A stretch of DNA of 64,000 nt, taken from Ligula intestinalis (lineage: Eukaryota > Platyhelminthes > Cestoda > Diphyllobothriidea > Diphyllobothriidae). The DNA lies in assembly GCA_036362985.1 (NCBI GenBank), contig JAYGXS010000002.1:85087432-85151431 (forward strand), given 5' to 3'. Below are positions 22,401 through 29,935 of the stretch, piece by piece. A program made the position numbers and the translations under genes. Position 1 is the first letter of the stretch. Every line of letters starts with the position of its first letter. The notes beneath the pieces were generated by a model. The model was not told the origin of the DNA. It saw only the letters and a list, made by a program, of their open reading frames with translations, and did no database searches.

Positions 22401-25400
22401 CATGAACTCCGCGAGGAGCTGTGCAGCCTGATCGATGTCATGGTGCCGGCAAAAGAACGTAACATCGTCCGCATAGGATACCACTTGCACAGGTGCCCGG
22501 GGGAGTGGGAGCTCTCGCAAGTAAATGTTAAAGAGCGTCGGGCTGAGCACAGAGCCTTGAGGGACGCTACAGGTCTGCTTACGGGGCTTAGAGAGAGCGC
22601 CCCGGAAGAGGACACGATCGTGACGGCCACGGATGTAAGCCGCCAACCATCGGACCAGGCCAGTTGGGACGTTCAACGAGACCAAGTCCTGCAGGAGCTG
22701 ATCGTGGCGGACGCAGTCAAAGGCTCGTGACAGGTCAATTGAGACTGCCACGGTCCGCGAAGTGGGCTTCTGTTGATTGAAGCCCTCGAGGATAGCGTCG
22801 CTGAGCTCGAAAAGCGCCGTTGTATTTCCACGACCCGATCGGAAACCATGTTGGTGGCAAGATAGTTCCGCCACAGACGTCAGAATTGGATGGATGAGTC
22901 GTTTCAGGATCTTCGCCAATGGACTGAGGAGGGCAATTGGACGATAAGAGGTCGCTAGGCAGGGGTCCTTACCCGTTTTGACCAGGGGGATAATGATCGA
23001 CTGGCGCCAGCAATCAGGGATGATTGAAGTTCCCAGTGAAAGGTTAAAGAGGGTGGCAAGGTAGGCAGCCACCTTCGGGCCGATGTGGCGCACATGGATA
23101 GGCGCCAGACCATCTGGTCCTAAGGCTTTCAAAGCTCTCATTTTCTTGACGGCGGTGAGGATGGCATCAGCCGAAAAGGAAATGTCTGGGGGCGGGACTT
23201 TATGGAGGAGGCGAAGAAGGGGGCGCTGGCTTTTGGGATTGGGCGCCGAGCGCGGCGAGAACAGCTTGTTCATCTTCGCGGCGATCTTACCGTTGTTGGA
23301 CATGAACTTGCCGTCCCCGAAGCTAATAGACTGGTTTGATGTATCAGCCCGGGCTTTGGTCAGGTTGCGTAAAAGCTTCCAAGTGGCAGCTGAGTTGCGG
23401 CTGAAATTGCAATCTGAAACTAGTTCATGCCAGCGTTGGCGTTTGCCATCGTTGATAGTCTTAGTGATTAAGCCATTTAGTTCGCCAACGCGCGGGTCAC
23501 TGGCATCACGCGCTCGTATTTCGTCTCTCTCTCTCGTTCCAGGCGGGAGGCTTCGGGCGGATAGTTAGGACGGAGAAAGGGAATGCGGCCGTTAGGGATG
23601 TGGTGACTTGCTGCTGCCAGGAGTAGTCGACGAAGGGCTCGCTCCGCCATGTGGACACAGGTGGGAGGCGGTAGACCATCGATCTCGGCTTCGCATTTGG
23701 TCGTGAACGCTGCCCAATTGGCTTTCTTGAAATTAATGAAGTGCCGGTTGGGGGCCTTGATACGCTCGGCGGCGGTGGCCAATTCGAGCACAATGGGGAG
23801 GTGGTCGCTACCCAGGCTGATTTCCGTGTTCCACATGGTGGAGGCTACCAGACTGAGACTGGCGAGGGAAACATCGGGCGAGCTGGAGGCGCCGTTGGTT
23901 GGGAGCCGCGTTTGGCTGTTCTCGTTGAGAACGGCAAAGGGGCGTGTTCTATTTCATCAGCCAGAGATTCTCCTCGGGGGTCGGCTGCCAATTAAGAGCA
24001 CCACAGGTCATGGTGAGCGTTGAAGTCACCTAGCACCAGACTGTCTCCAGAAGGTAAGTAGGGAGCGATAGAGGCGGTGAAACCGGGAGAACAACTGGAA
24101 GTTGGAGGGATGTACACTTTCACGACGGTTAGCGGCGCCGGGCCAATGTCAAGGGAAATCGCCAGTACTTCCGTGGGATCGGCTCCAAGCAGGGGAGGCT
24201 GGTGATGGGCAATGAATTTTTCCACCAGGAAGGCCAAACCTCCGCCTTTGTTGCGGCCACGGTCGCGACGGACAATCGTGTAATCGGCACAGGAAGGGAC
24301 CTTAGTGGAGTTAGACCACTTTGTCTCTTGGATAGCCGCTACAGCTATGCCGTGCGAGCGCATGAAGGCCAGGAGCTGGTCAAGCTTCCCAAGGAGGCCG
24401 TTGGCGTTGAATTGTAAGATTTTAAGACCAGGTGGTGAGGCAAGGTCGGAGACCAGAGGATTTGGGTTCAGGACTGGACGGGCTGGAGGCATGAAGATCG
24501 GTGGGGGCACGAGACACGCGAAGGCGGGCGAACAATCGGCAGCCGTGGCGAGGCCACTGCAGCGGAGATGGCACCAGCCATCGCAGGAGCCGCAACGTAC
24601 AGACCAGTCGCGGCGGCCCAGACGGACTCGGCAGAACGAGCAGTACCAGAGAGGTCCAGGGTTGGCCTCGATTCCGGCGGCGAGGAGGAGGAGTCGGAGC
24701 AGCGTGGCCGGGAGGGGCTGTTCCGTCATCAAAAACACGGATTGGGCGGAGGGGAGAGTTGATCCAACGTAGGGAGATGGGTGTAGCAGACCTTGGCCGC
24801 AGGGAGGGCGGGTGGGAACGCGATTCGTAGACGCATCTGCTGTGGTTCTCCCTGGGAGAGGTGGTGGCCGCTGCCTTTTATGTAACTGGAGCCACTTTGT
24901 GGCGGACGGCCACAATGCCTGTTCGCCCTTTTTTCTCCAAGGCCCGCTGCCCCAAAGTTATGCGTCGTCACAAAAACTGTTCAAATGCTTTCTTTCACTA
25001 GCGCCCCCTGCCCCACCCCTGCCCCCGTGGCTTGACTTCGCAGCTGCTTCTGGCTAACAGCTGTGCCAGCGTTTTCTGTACTTCGGCTGCTCCCACAGTT
25101 GACCTCAGCTCATTAAGTCACGTACACACGTGCGCAAACACCCGCCCGCGTCCAAATAAGAACGCCTGCCTAAGGGCCACTTTAAAAAGTCACCCCTCGG
25201 ACAATTGCAACACATCAACAACAGGACACTTGCACCTGCTCCGCAATCATACTTAAGCAGCTGCCACCATTATCTCAGGCTCTCTCGAGCCTCGCTGGAC
25301 GCAGTCATAACTAGCCCTGGCTTCGCCAGTGGCCACTGCCGCCTGGGACTGCAATTGGGAGTTCTGTGCATAATAAGTCACTCCTTCTGATGGCTTGTGT

Positions 25401-27355
25401 CATTTAACTTCCAACCTAAGAATTCGATCTGATTATCCTACCATTACCTATTATTAGGGAGTTCTGCAGCAGTTGAGGCAGATACCATCCAAGATTTGTT
25501 TAGTTTCAAGCTCTGATGCAACACGCACACCACATGGGCCTATTTGAGAGCAGCTTAAATAGCCAACGGTCTTCGTAGTAGGAACGAACGTTCAATCGAA
25601 TATGCTATATTGTAGGCAGGTAGTATTGCTGGCAAACACAATCGAGACTGGGATGGCCATTTCTGGCTTAGTAGCCGTCGACAGTCAGTCATACCCAGAC
25701 TCACACCCGAGTCTCTAACTCGCAAGCTTTTTGATCGATCTCAAAGGTCCTAACCATTGAGCTCGTTGTCCCGCCGGTTTAGGTCAGGTAGAACGGAACG
25801 GATGAGTTCCGTTAGTGGTCAGGTCAACGTTCATCAATTAATACTTGAATGTCTTCATATGCTAGCGAGGAATGATCACCGAGTTTTTGGAGTAACAAGA
25901 TTGCCAATCGAAGGTTGCCTACGGGCTCAATTTGCTATGGGTGTAGCAGTTGCTCCACTACTTTTCTTCTCTGGTGTCCCGATGCCCGCCAGACTAATTG
26001 TAAGGTGCTCTGCCAAGGCGCGGCGTTCCCCCAAAGCTTGACCTCGCAGCTGCGTCAGCATTCCCTTCTTCGGCATCCTGACGGCCGAGACAACCCCCGT
26101 GACTTCAGCTTGTTTACGGTCACGCTGGCGGACAACGCTATCCTACGCACATCGGCCAACCTGCCTTGTCACCCGTTGTATCTTGTGTTGATGTACCCCT
26201 TTGACCTAAACAGTCGTACACGTTTCATGTCACCCGGTCCAAAAAATATTGTGCCGCATTTTTAATAACTGTCGAAGGCACAGCAAATATCAAGCTTGAG
26301 CAGTAGTAGGGGACAGTGTCTGCACGACTGGTCTTAGGCAATATGCTTGAAGAGAGCTAATTCACTGCGTCAATTCTCAATGCACCAGCTATATATGTGT
26401 GGCTTAATCTGTCTACTATTTATAAATCAGTAATAAGCATTTTATAATTTTATTGACCCGCGGTCAGCACAGGTATGGAAACGCTTTCGCGTATGACATT
26501 GTCTCAATCTCCGCCTCTCACTCCTACAGGTTGAGATCGTGCACAAGGTATCCCGCACCTTCCTATGTACCGCCGAACTTCATTTTATCTACAACTTCAC
26601 AATGCAGTTGTCAGACTTTACCGGGCTGGAGACCCAGGACCAGGCTGCCCTGCTTCAATCAGCGCTACTTGAGATAGCTGTAAGCGTTTTTTGGGGTCAG
26701 CCCCCGCCCTTTGCAAATTATATTAGGACAGAGTTGATATTGGTTTTCTCCTCCCTATTTTTCTGTTCTCAGATGTTTCGGCTATTCAGTGAGTACAGAG
26801 AGTCCCCGAATGTCTCTGGCGTTACAACAACCTCAAAACTGACAGATCGCTATTTCGCGACGAAATGGTCCGGCATTTTGACCGGCAACGACCTAGAGAA
26901 TTTTGGTTTTGCGACTTCGCATGCTCTCGTCGAAAAAATGTTTGACTTTGGCGCCAGAGTCTCGCAGTTGCGTCTTTCTCAGAGCGAAGTCGGCTTGCTC
27001 ATGGGAATAATTCTATTTACCCCAGGTAATTTAAGGAATATTTCATCACCTCGGTCTAACTTGCACATTTAAAGCCATTCCTGCTTAGCGCTTCTTGCAT
27101 TCCCGTTTTCGCGTAGAACGTCCCGGACTCTGTGACCCTGAGAGGATCAATAAACTGCAGGACACCTGGGCCAACTTTCTGTGCGAGCTCTGCGAATACG
27201 CAGGATCACACATTCGCTGTGCGCACCTGCTGCTTTTGCTTCCGCAGCTGCGAGAGTTCTGCGAGAAATGTTTGCTGAGTATCACCAGCCAATGGCGCGA
27301 GAGTGACCTACAACTGCCCAACTGCACGCGCCAATTTATAAGTCCGTCGTTGTAA
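7017..27355 (+). CDS. Nuclear receptor gene (eight-exon model)
   Basis: A ligand-regulated transcription factor that would bind DNA in the nucleus. The model joins 7017-7467, 11539-12152, 17603-17744, 17851-17935, 20730-20994, 26530-26679, 26773-27025 and 27117-27355. Lengths sum to 2199 nt (732 codons plus stop) and every junction keeps phase. The first in-frame ATG (7017) follows an in-frame TAA. Residues about 334-402 form the two-zinc DNA-binding domain with P-box CEGCKG and GFFRRS; residues about 520-732 hold the ligand-binding signature. The P-box and GFFRRS recall subfamily NR1, but I cannot assign a named receptor. The C-terminus after helix 10/11 lacks a recognisable activation helix. 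The introns are full of retroelements, mostly antisense to the gene. Exon 5 and the exon 4 donor are the least certain parts. Confidence 0.85.
7690..8275 (-). mobile_element. Degenerate PLE, GIY-YIG region (intron 1)
   Basis: Minus-strand translation gives a [18 protein letters not shown] stretch that fits the region after the GIY-YIG core of Penelope-like elements (usual form TH....GH.FDF..). The block 8030-8235 aligns with 9440-9660, which holds a clearer GIY-YIG core. Many stops and frameshifts. The element lies antisense in intron 1. Confidence 0.55.
8347..8533. repeat. Short direct duplication
   Basis: Two copies of a roughly 40-bp block (about 8347-8386 and 8493-8533), sharing 'gtcttgg.aagcctgc.actac', lie 146 bp apart. 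The stretch from 8534 to 9140 beyond it shows nothing recognisable. Confidence 0.5.
9144..9660 (-). mobile_element. Degenerate PLE with GIY-YIG core (intron 1)
   Basis: On the minus strand about 9510-9440 reads [19 protein letters not shown] then [11 protein letters not shown]. This is the Cys-rich GIY-YIG endonuclease core of PLEs with its Arg and Glu-His residues. It continues as an [12 protein letters not shown] segment after one stop. RT is absent. Antisense to the host gene. Confidence 0.7.
10048..10365 (+). repeat. Tandem duplication, period about 222 bp
   Basis: 'ccaattttatctgagggagc' occurs at about 10048 and 10271, each followed by about 95 bp of similar sequence. The copies differ at roughly one base in eight. 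No coding relevance is apparent. Intron 1. Confidence 0.7.
10890..11050 (+). repeat. Dispersed repeat family B, copy
   Basis: Related to 5030-5180: 'gactgcaatcttccaggcc..gttcctta' is followed by a 'tgaacaatatattgtttacagaaagag' block. The sequence between 11050 and the exon 2 acceptor at 11538 is GC-rich and unassigned. Confidence 0.4.
11539..12152 (+). CDS. Nuclear receptor exon 2 (A/B region and first zinc module)
   Basis: The exon begins after the acceptor 'ttccacag' (phase 1) and encodes residues 151-355. It is rich in Pro, Ser, Gln and Tyr until about residue 330. It then enters the first zinc module, with the four cysteines of C-x2-C-x13-C-x2-C ([18 protein letters not shown] and EGC). 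It ends exactly after CEGCK with donor GTTGGT, a site where many nuclear-receptor genes carry an intron. An open frame extends upstream to 11478 but the acceptor and phase argue for 11539. Confidence 0.85.
12290..13200 (-). mobile_element. PLE fragment: RT thumb and GIY-YIG (intron 2)
   Basis: Two minus-strand open pieces are collinear. 13159-12806 encodes the end of the RT region ([19 protein letters not shown], then RKYPERFI). 12805-12338 encodes [20 protein letters not shown] with REHVPAWL and a later AHLVDTNH, a GIY-YIG endonuclease typical of PLEs. A stop and frameshift separate them and the RT palm is missing. The element begins 140 bp after exon 2 and is antisense to the receptor gene. 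Confidence 0.75.
13300..13690. other. Intronic, no recognisable feature
   Basis: AT-rich intron 2 sequence between a PLE fragment and a foldback repeat; nothing supported. Confidence 0.4.
13695..14640 (+). repeat. Repeat family C copy split by a nested palindromic insertion
   Basis: 13695-13865 and 14555-14640 together match the uninterrupted copy at 15417-15680 (landmarks 'actgattat.gtg.agtct', 'actac.taaatag.atgc.tttttatc', 'tatattttctggaaa.catgcacgaaa'). The break falls in a TATA-rich stretch and holds about 690 bp of foreign sequence (13866-14554). Confidence 0.65.
13866..14554. mobile_element. Nested foldback insertion with duplicated core
   Basis: Two direct copies of a roughly 220-bp unit (13866-14085 and 14228-14450, beginning 'agcagtaaggggg.tatgacagcatttggg') are combined with an inverted repeat of about 100 bp (14108-14207 against 14453-14555; ends read 'tatattcactcagaaatg' and its complement). 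It is flanked by (AT)n at 14549-14570. No transposase is seen, so this is a non-autonomous element, possibly MITE- or foldback-like. Confidence 0.6.
14641..15416. other. Intronic, no recognisable feature
   Basis: Intron 2 sequence without exons, domains or clear repeat matches. Confidence 0.4.
15417..16260. repeat. Long inverted repeat (family C foldback)
   Basis: 15417-15680 is the reverse complement of about 15990-16257, with roughly 310 bp between. Shared marks are 'actgattatcgtg', 'ctacctaaatagtatgcc', 'gactgcctttata' and 'cctttggtagcag' and their complements. The arm also matches the split copy at 13695-14640. Confidence 0.65.
16360..17236 (-). mobile_element. PLE fragment (GIY-YIG) with target-site duplication
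   Basis: The minus strand encodes a PLE C-terminal region. It has [15 protein letters not shown], the GIY-YIG core [17 protein letters not shown] with [25 protein letters not shown], then after frameshifts [20 protein letters not shown]. Near-identical 36-bp direct repeats flank it (16360-16395 and 17202-17236; about four differences), as expected of a target-site duplication. A hammerhead-like tail lies at 16436-16476. 5' truncated: no RT palm. Confidence 0.8.
16436..16476 (-). ncRNA. Hammerhead-like core in PLE tail
   Basis: Minus strand: CTGATGATGAGTCCGCGAC, then GAATTTCGAAACGTTA. It has a CUGAUGA box, a short GTC/GAC stem with triloop and a GAAAC box, close to the hammerhead consensus. 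Activity is not shown. Confidence 0.5.
17215..17370 (+). mobile_element. tRNA-derived SINE, copy 1
   Basis: The head reads GGTAATGGTTAGAGCGTC, like a tRNA D-arm with Pol III A-box, and 40 nt later ACGTTCGAACCTCG, a perfect T-loop/B-box. The body ends in a block (GGCTAATAAGCCAGAAATGG, then CCATCCCAGT) shared with the minus-strand copy at 25620-25795. It lacks a foldable full tRNA 3' half, so it is a SINE and not a tRNA gene. The PLE target duplication includes its first bases. Confidence 0.7.
17603..17744 (+). CDS. Nuclear receptor exon 3 (P-box end, second zinc module)
   Basis: A strong acceptor (pyrimidine run, 'cccacccag') precedes [14 protein letters not shown], and the exon supplies the second zinc module C-x5-C-x9-C-x2-C. 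This includes CVRNNNC and the [17 protein letters not shown] region that forms the second helix and start of the C-terminal extension. It ends with donor GTAAGT (phase 1). The intron before it is 5.45 kb and filled with PLE copies and palindromic repeats. Confidence 0.95.
17851..17935 (+). CDS. Nuclear receptor exon 4 (hinge)
   Basis: After a 106-bp intron the phase continues as ..[18 protein letters not shown].., a charged hinge segment. The acceptor is 'tttggtag'. The donor at 17936 (GTTTAT) is weak but its phase (2) fits the next inferred exon. A donor GTCGAA ten codons earlier is an alternative. The function is inferred from position only. Confidence 0.65.
17975..18430. repeat. Long palindrome 1 (inverted PLE-tail-like arms)
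   Basis: Left arm about 17975-18150 and right arm about 18245-18430 are near-perfect reverse complements around a 90-bp centre. Each arm carries the block from 'catcatccccgaaagagg' (with variants) through 'agctgacgtttcaaaag' to 'cgttcggacacac' and a Cla-type 'atcgattg'. A hammerhead-like core (CTGAAGA, AAAGC/GCTTT stem, GAAACGTCAG) is in the left arm at 18022-18064 (minus) and in variant form in the right arm at 18341-18385 (plus). Confidence 0.8.
18435..19035. repeat. Long palindrome 2, abutting palindrome 1
   Basis: Arms about 18440-18715 and 18760-19035 are reverse complements at roughly 85-90% by eye, around a 45-bp centre containing 'gaggaattctcggcc'. Both arms keep an open frame reading outward with the shared peptide start MEKTEAARQ and later NHASP, so one unit was duplicated in inverted orientation. 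No transposase is seen. Confidence 0.8.
19190..19790 (-). repeat. Dispersed repeat family A, copy 3
   Basis: Reverse-complement match to 42870-43465 and direct match to 4165-4760: 'gagcccagtgcggac.ttaatcagcgtc', AGT-triplet-rich centre, 'aaattaggcggtgt'. There is a partial internal duplication ('gagaYY.aggga.atgagacccagcg' occurs twice, at about 19376 and 19476). Confidence 0.6.
19928..20045 (+). repeat. Repeat family B / tRNA-like head fragment
   Basis: Similar to 41075-41165: 'ggttgt.ctc.gagcactacaatcttcag.tc.aatcccaggttggaggt', then 'gtcaccagaa.gagg'. The same block is also the extreme 5' end of the Jockey-like LINE near 25400-25440 (minus strand). Confidence 0.5.
20150..20290 (-). mobile_element. 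PLE tail fragment
   Basis: Matches 16410-16500 ('agacgactcgatcactgggacaata..ttattcgcctgacgttt'). The minus strand has CTGACAACGA, an ATCCG/CGGAT stem and ATCGAAACGTCAG, a variant of the hammerhead-like core. It lies in intron 4 upstream of the inferred exon 5. Confidence 0.6.
20730..20994 (+). CDS. Nuclear receptor exon 5 (hinge to start of LBD, inferred)
   Basis: An open segment encoding about 88 residues ([12 protein letters not shown].. to ..KLSGDPL) ends at a perfect donor GTAAGT in phase 0, which is the phase required by the following LBD exon. The acceptor at 20728-20729 fits the phase of exon 4; a second AG at 20738-20739 would also keep the frame if exon 4 ended in phase 0. The middle is rich in Leu, Ala and Ser ([21 protein letters not shown]), compatible with LBD helix 1. 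It has no family signature by itself, so the call rests on splice signals and phase. Confidence 0.6.
21219..23303 (-). pseudogene. Jockey-like LINE reverse transcriptase
   Basis: RT motifs in order: [75 protein letters not shown] and [12 protein letters not shown], with the two catalytic aspartates present. The thumb region continues to about 21700. A frameshift near 21665 moves the true C-terminus ([12 protein letters not shown], the CPDC..HLFAC finger, PVEVAAFL) into another frame, 21669-21358. A (GT)8-9 tract at 21325-21341 lies close to the 3' end. Confidence 0.9.
23477..23836 (-). pseudogene. Jockey-like LINE: endonuclease C-part and linker
   Basis: It starts [22 protein letters not shown] is the final catalytic motif of APE-type endonucleases. 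The linker to the RT follows. It is separated from the upstream piece by a frameshift and a stop, and from the RT piece by a short degenerate gap. Confidence 0.8.
23992..24915 (-). pseudogene. Jockey-like LINE ORF: 2A-like, PHD-like finger, APE endonuclease N-part
   Basis: After an Arg/Pro-rich lead, a leucine run and GIEANPGP, the protein has [22 protein letters not shown]: a PHD-like finger with regular C-x2-C and H-x2-C spacing. The endonuclease follows: LQFNANGL (catalytic Asn), AIQETKW (catalytic Glu) and [10 protein letters not shown] (catalytic Asp/Asn). The frame ends at a TAA just after DLWCS, where the fold should continue. The SDHLPI motif appears in the next piece, at about 23810. 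Confidence 0.85.
25620..25795 (-). mobile_element. tRNA-derived SINE, copy 2
   Basis: The minus strand starts with GAGCTCAATGGTTAGGACC (tRNA-like A-box region), has a decayed B-box, and shares the body block 'GGCTACTAAGCCAGAAATGG' and 'CCATCCCAGT.TC' with 17300-17345. It lies in intron 5, antisense. 25800-26529 holds no further supported feature; an open stretch at 25915-26265 is noted under rejected items. Confidence 0.65.
26530..26679 (+). CDS. Nuclear receptor exon 6 (LBD helices 3-5)
   Basis: Bounded by 'tcctacag' and GTAAGC, this exon encodes 50 residues that include the nuclear-receptor LBD signature: an aromatic/acidic loop followed by [20 protein letters not shown], equivalent to the usual F..L...DQ..LLK....E. 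It corresponds to helices 3 to 5, which build the coactivator groove and part of the ligand pocket. Confidence 0.92.
26773..27025 (+). CDS. Nuclear receptor exon 7 (LBD helices 5-8)
   Basis: After a 93-bp intron the frame continues as [10 protein letters not shown], where receptors usually have a MLR.A..YD-like segment. It ends with [17 protein letters not shown], the conserved helix 8 region (..L..E..LL.AI.LF.P). Phase 1 donor GTAATT. Confidence 0.9.
27117..27355 (+). CDS. Nuclear receptor exon 8 (LBD helices 9-11, C-terminus)
   Basis: The split codon gives ..FTP|ERPGL, the standard helix 8/9 turn, followed by INKLQDTW (helix 9, i..LQ). The [17 protein letters not shown] segment fits helix 10/11. 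The last 25 residues ([11 protein letters not shown].. to SPSL) contain no hydrophobic-hydrophobic-x-Glu-hydrophobic-hydrophobic motif, so a canonical AF-2 helix is not visible. A 90-bp intron precedes it. The stop is TAA at 27353-27355. Confidence 0.92.
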
Positions 27356-27696
27356 TTGGCGGCCGGAGTGTGTCTTCAAGGGCATTGCCACGCCACACCC
27401 CCCCCTCTCTCGCCAATGCGTATCGCGTACCTACTGGTACCTCAGGCAGCGGTTCTTTTTTAAAGACCGAACACAACTCAGCGACTCCTCTTCCTATTTT
27501 TGTCAATTTTTATGTTTATGGCATTTTGTACTAGCTTTTTAATCTTCCGATTTGGAATGAAGAGCTTTTTCGCGACAGCCAAAGTGCCAACCTAAAGCAC
27601 TGGAACGCCCTACCAGGATCTTTTAATGCTGCCATTTTCCTCGAAGCATATGCTTCGTCTCCTAAGTTATTTGATGTAATCGCTCTCTGGGTTATG

Positions 27697-27702
27697 AATA
27701 AA
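27697..27702 (+). promoter_or_regulatory. AATAAA polyadenylation signal of the nuclear receptor
   Basis: Canonical hexamer followed by a T-rich stretch, about 340 bp after the stop codon. Confidence 0.6.
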
Positions 27703-27709
27703 TTTTTAT

Positions 27710-29265
27710 TTCACCACGGACTTTTCGTAGGCGGTTGCTTTGGACGGTGCATAGACGAGAGCCTGAAAACTGATCGAACGAGCGCTGGGCGCACCGACTG
27801 CACTAGACACTAATAGACACTTGATATGATGTATTTTTACTCTTATACCTGGTACGGTCGCGATTATACCTGATCTGGCCAGCCTCCATGGTGTCAGGAA
27901 TTTCACATCTCAACGCCTGACGATTGGTGGCAACGGTTCTGGGCAGTTTAACCTATCATCTCATCCAACGACGCAGTTGGAATATCGAAAGTCCATGAAC
28001 AACTTCGATGTCTTGAAGAGTTGTGTCGAGGCAGGTTTTGAGCCGACCATATCTCTCTATCTTCTATGCCTTCAAATGGGTAACGTTGCCGGACCGAGAA
28101 CAGTAACACTAGGCTCGTAAGGCGGACCACATCAGCCATCTTTCTTGGATGGCCTGGGATACCTCTTTGATGTCGCAGAGAGTGCAGACTGCCTCATATT
28201 AGAAGAAGTCAATATACTTCATTTACTTCATGGTTCTTCATTTGATGCATGGCCCTCAAGCAGCGGTTGTCAAATATCTCAACTTTTCCCTCATCTACGT
28301 GCACAGGGCAGCATTAATAATATTAAGAACGACAAACCGGACATACGCACGGTATATGCGATTGGTTTGACGAATTCACGATGGACGCGGGTCTTCGTAA
28401 CGATGGACATGTCCCATTGGATTCAAAGGCACTTTCTGAGGCTCGAGAAAACCCCATCAGCGGCATCGTTTCGGAAGACTATGTCGTCTTTACTCTGTCC
28501 ATTGGACCACAGGCTTGCCCCGAGGTACTGAAGACCGTCTATATCTTCAAGTTGATAGACATTATTCGTGCGAGATGCATTTTCCTGGTCGGGGATGCGG
28601 CTCGAAAACAGTGGTCTTTCCAAAGTTTGTGGAGAAATCTATTGATTTAGAGAATTTATTTACCTGTGACACCATAGACTGCAGGTCACCAAAGATCTAA
28701 GGCGGTATAATCAGCGTAGTAGAGGCCAGTCAGCCGGCGTCCGGGTGCAAACTCGATATCATGTAGGTCCTTCTCACAATCCAATCAATAGCATAGTTTG
28801 ACAGAATACAACCTTCTCGAACGCCAGAGCGAATGTTCATGTACCAGAACTCGCGCTGGTTGGGGCGGCAACAGGCCTTGTTCGTGGTGGCGCGCTATAC
28901 CATATGGTATCCAGCTCCGCGGCAATATCAACAAATTAGAGGGCCGCCAGTCTGTAGCTAGGATGACATCTAATAAGGTGCCTTAGGGTGAACATGTGAT
29001 CCACACATCGATGCCCAACACCGAATCGGGCCTGTTTGGACACCACCTTATTCCAACACAACCTAGAATCGACTGAGGCCATGAGGTATGCTCGCGATAC
29101 GATCACAGTGAGTTCAGACTGTCTCATTACAGATGAAGTCGGTATACTTGACTCGCATGATAGTCCTCAGGCAGCGGTGGTCAAAGACCTCCCGTCTTCG
29201 CTCATCTTTAGCGCGCAAACCCCAAGGCGACTTCACTAAGCGCACAAATTCTGAGTGCAGTGGGA
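27710..29265 (-). mobile_element. RTE-like LINE fragments (rearranged)
   Basis: Minus-strand pieces carry RTE-type RT motifs: GHRCVDHMFTLRHLI (motif around the finger), NIRSGVREGCILS (QG-type motif 4), YQLEDIDGLQYLGASL with NGQSKDDIV (after the palm), and EVFDHRCLRTIMRVKYTDF of the C-terminal region. The C-terminal block occurs twice (29260-29080 and about 28290-28100), so two truncated copies lie head to tail. Stops are frequent. Confidence 0.7.
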
Positions 29266-29269
29266 TGTT

Positions 29270-29930
29270 ATAATCATGTAAAAACTATTAGTTCGACCTT
29301 GACGGTTTTATCTCAGGCTACGACGCGATCTGGCAGCCTGTCCTCGGAGATGAACTTTTCCATCTGTAGATGCCCGCAAACCGCCATGTATATGAGCAGC
29401 TACGGACATGCTGGCGGTATATTCCGAAGAAAACGAGCTTAACACACGATACGACTGTAGACGGACCTCAAGAATTGGACAGGTATCCCTCCATTCTTAG
29501 GATTTGTTCTGTTCAAAAAAGAATCTACATTAACTTTCTTCCTTACTTCTAATGTGCCCTCGACACAGTCCAGAAACTCTCGTTTGTCTTCGGCCATTTA
29601 CTGTTGAAGTTGTTTGAGGAGACTTCGCTGCTCCAAAATAACACCATTTCTTATGTATGCATGAAATGTGGTGGTTCGTTCCGAACGGCCAATGTCTTTC
29701 ACGAACAATGTTAGACCGAAAACGATAATACACGCTGCCTTGAAAACTCCAATTTGCGACGTTATTTAATCGGCAATGGAGCCTGCGTGAATTGGGTGTA
29801 GACCACATTAAGTGGAGACTTCATATGGCTACTAGCTTTGGGCTAGAATGTTTGAGATTGTTTATGGAGACAGAAGAAAAATATGAGCTGTACTGGAGTG
29901 TTTAATAAATGTACATAATAGAAGAATGCA
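29270..29930. other. Intergenic, no supported gene
   Basis: A 92-codon minus-strand frame (29808-29530) may be part of a decayed element but shows no motif I can name. The SNU13 3' UTR enters from the right. Confidence 0.35.
29901..29906 (-). promoter_or_regulatory. ATTAAA-type polyadenylation signal of SNU13
   Basis: Minus-strand ATTAAA lies about 30 nt downstream of the SNU13 stop codon, the commonest variant of the polyadenylation hexamer. Close spacing fits a very short 3' UTR. Confidence 0.45.
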
Positions 29931-29935
29931 GTCTG

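Larger units (their letters stand above)
21219..25440 (-). mobile_element. Jockey-like LINE, nearly full length, antisense in intron 5
   Basis: On the minus strand this element shows a 5' UTR (25440-24916), an ORF with a 2A-like motif (24678-24651) and a PHD-type C/H finger. These are followed by an APE endonuclease, an RT with the YADD active site and a C-terminal Cys-rich segment ([17 protein letters not shown], 21.5 kb) of the kind seen in Jockey-group elements. At least one stop and several frameshifts (around 23990, 23940 and 21665) show it is dead. It is the largest insertion in the nuclear-receptor gene and reads against it. Clade assignment within the Jockey/I group is tentative. Confidence 0.85.

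Noticed and set aside
22075..24830. Several plus-strand open frames up to 155 codons
   Set aside because: Shadows of the GC-rich antisense Jockey-like LINE; no independent motifs.
25915..26265. Additional receptor exon between exons 5 and 6
   Set aside because: The segment is open and moderately GC-rich, but exon 5 joins exon 6 in phase without it, no clear donor follows and no family motif is visible.
29530..29808. Minus-strand 92-codon gene next to SNU13
   Set aside because: No conserved block recognised and no splice partners; more likely part of the decayed RTE-like sequence.
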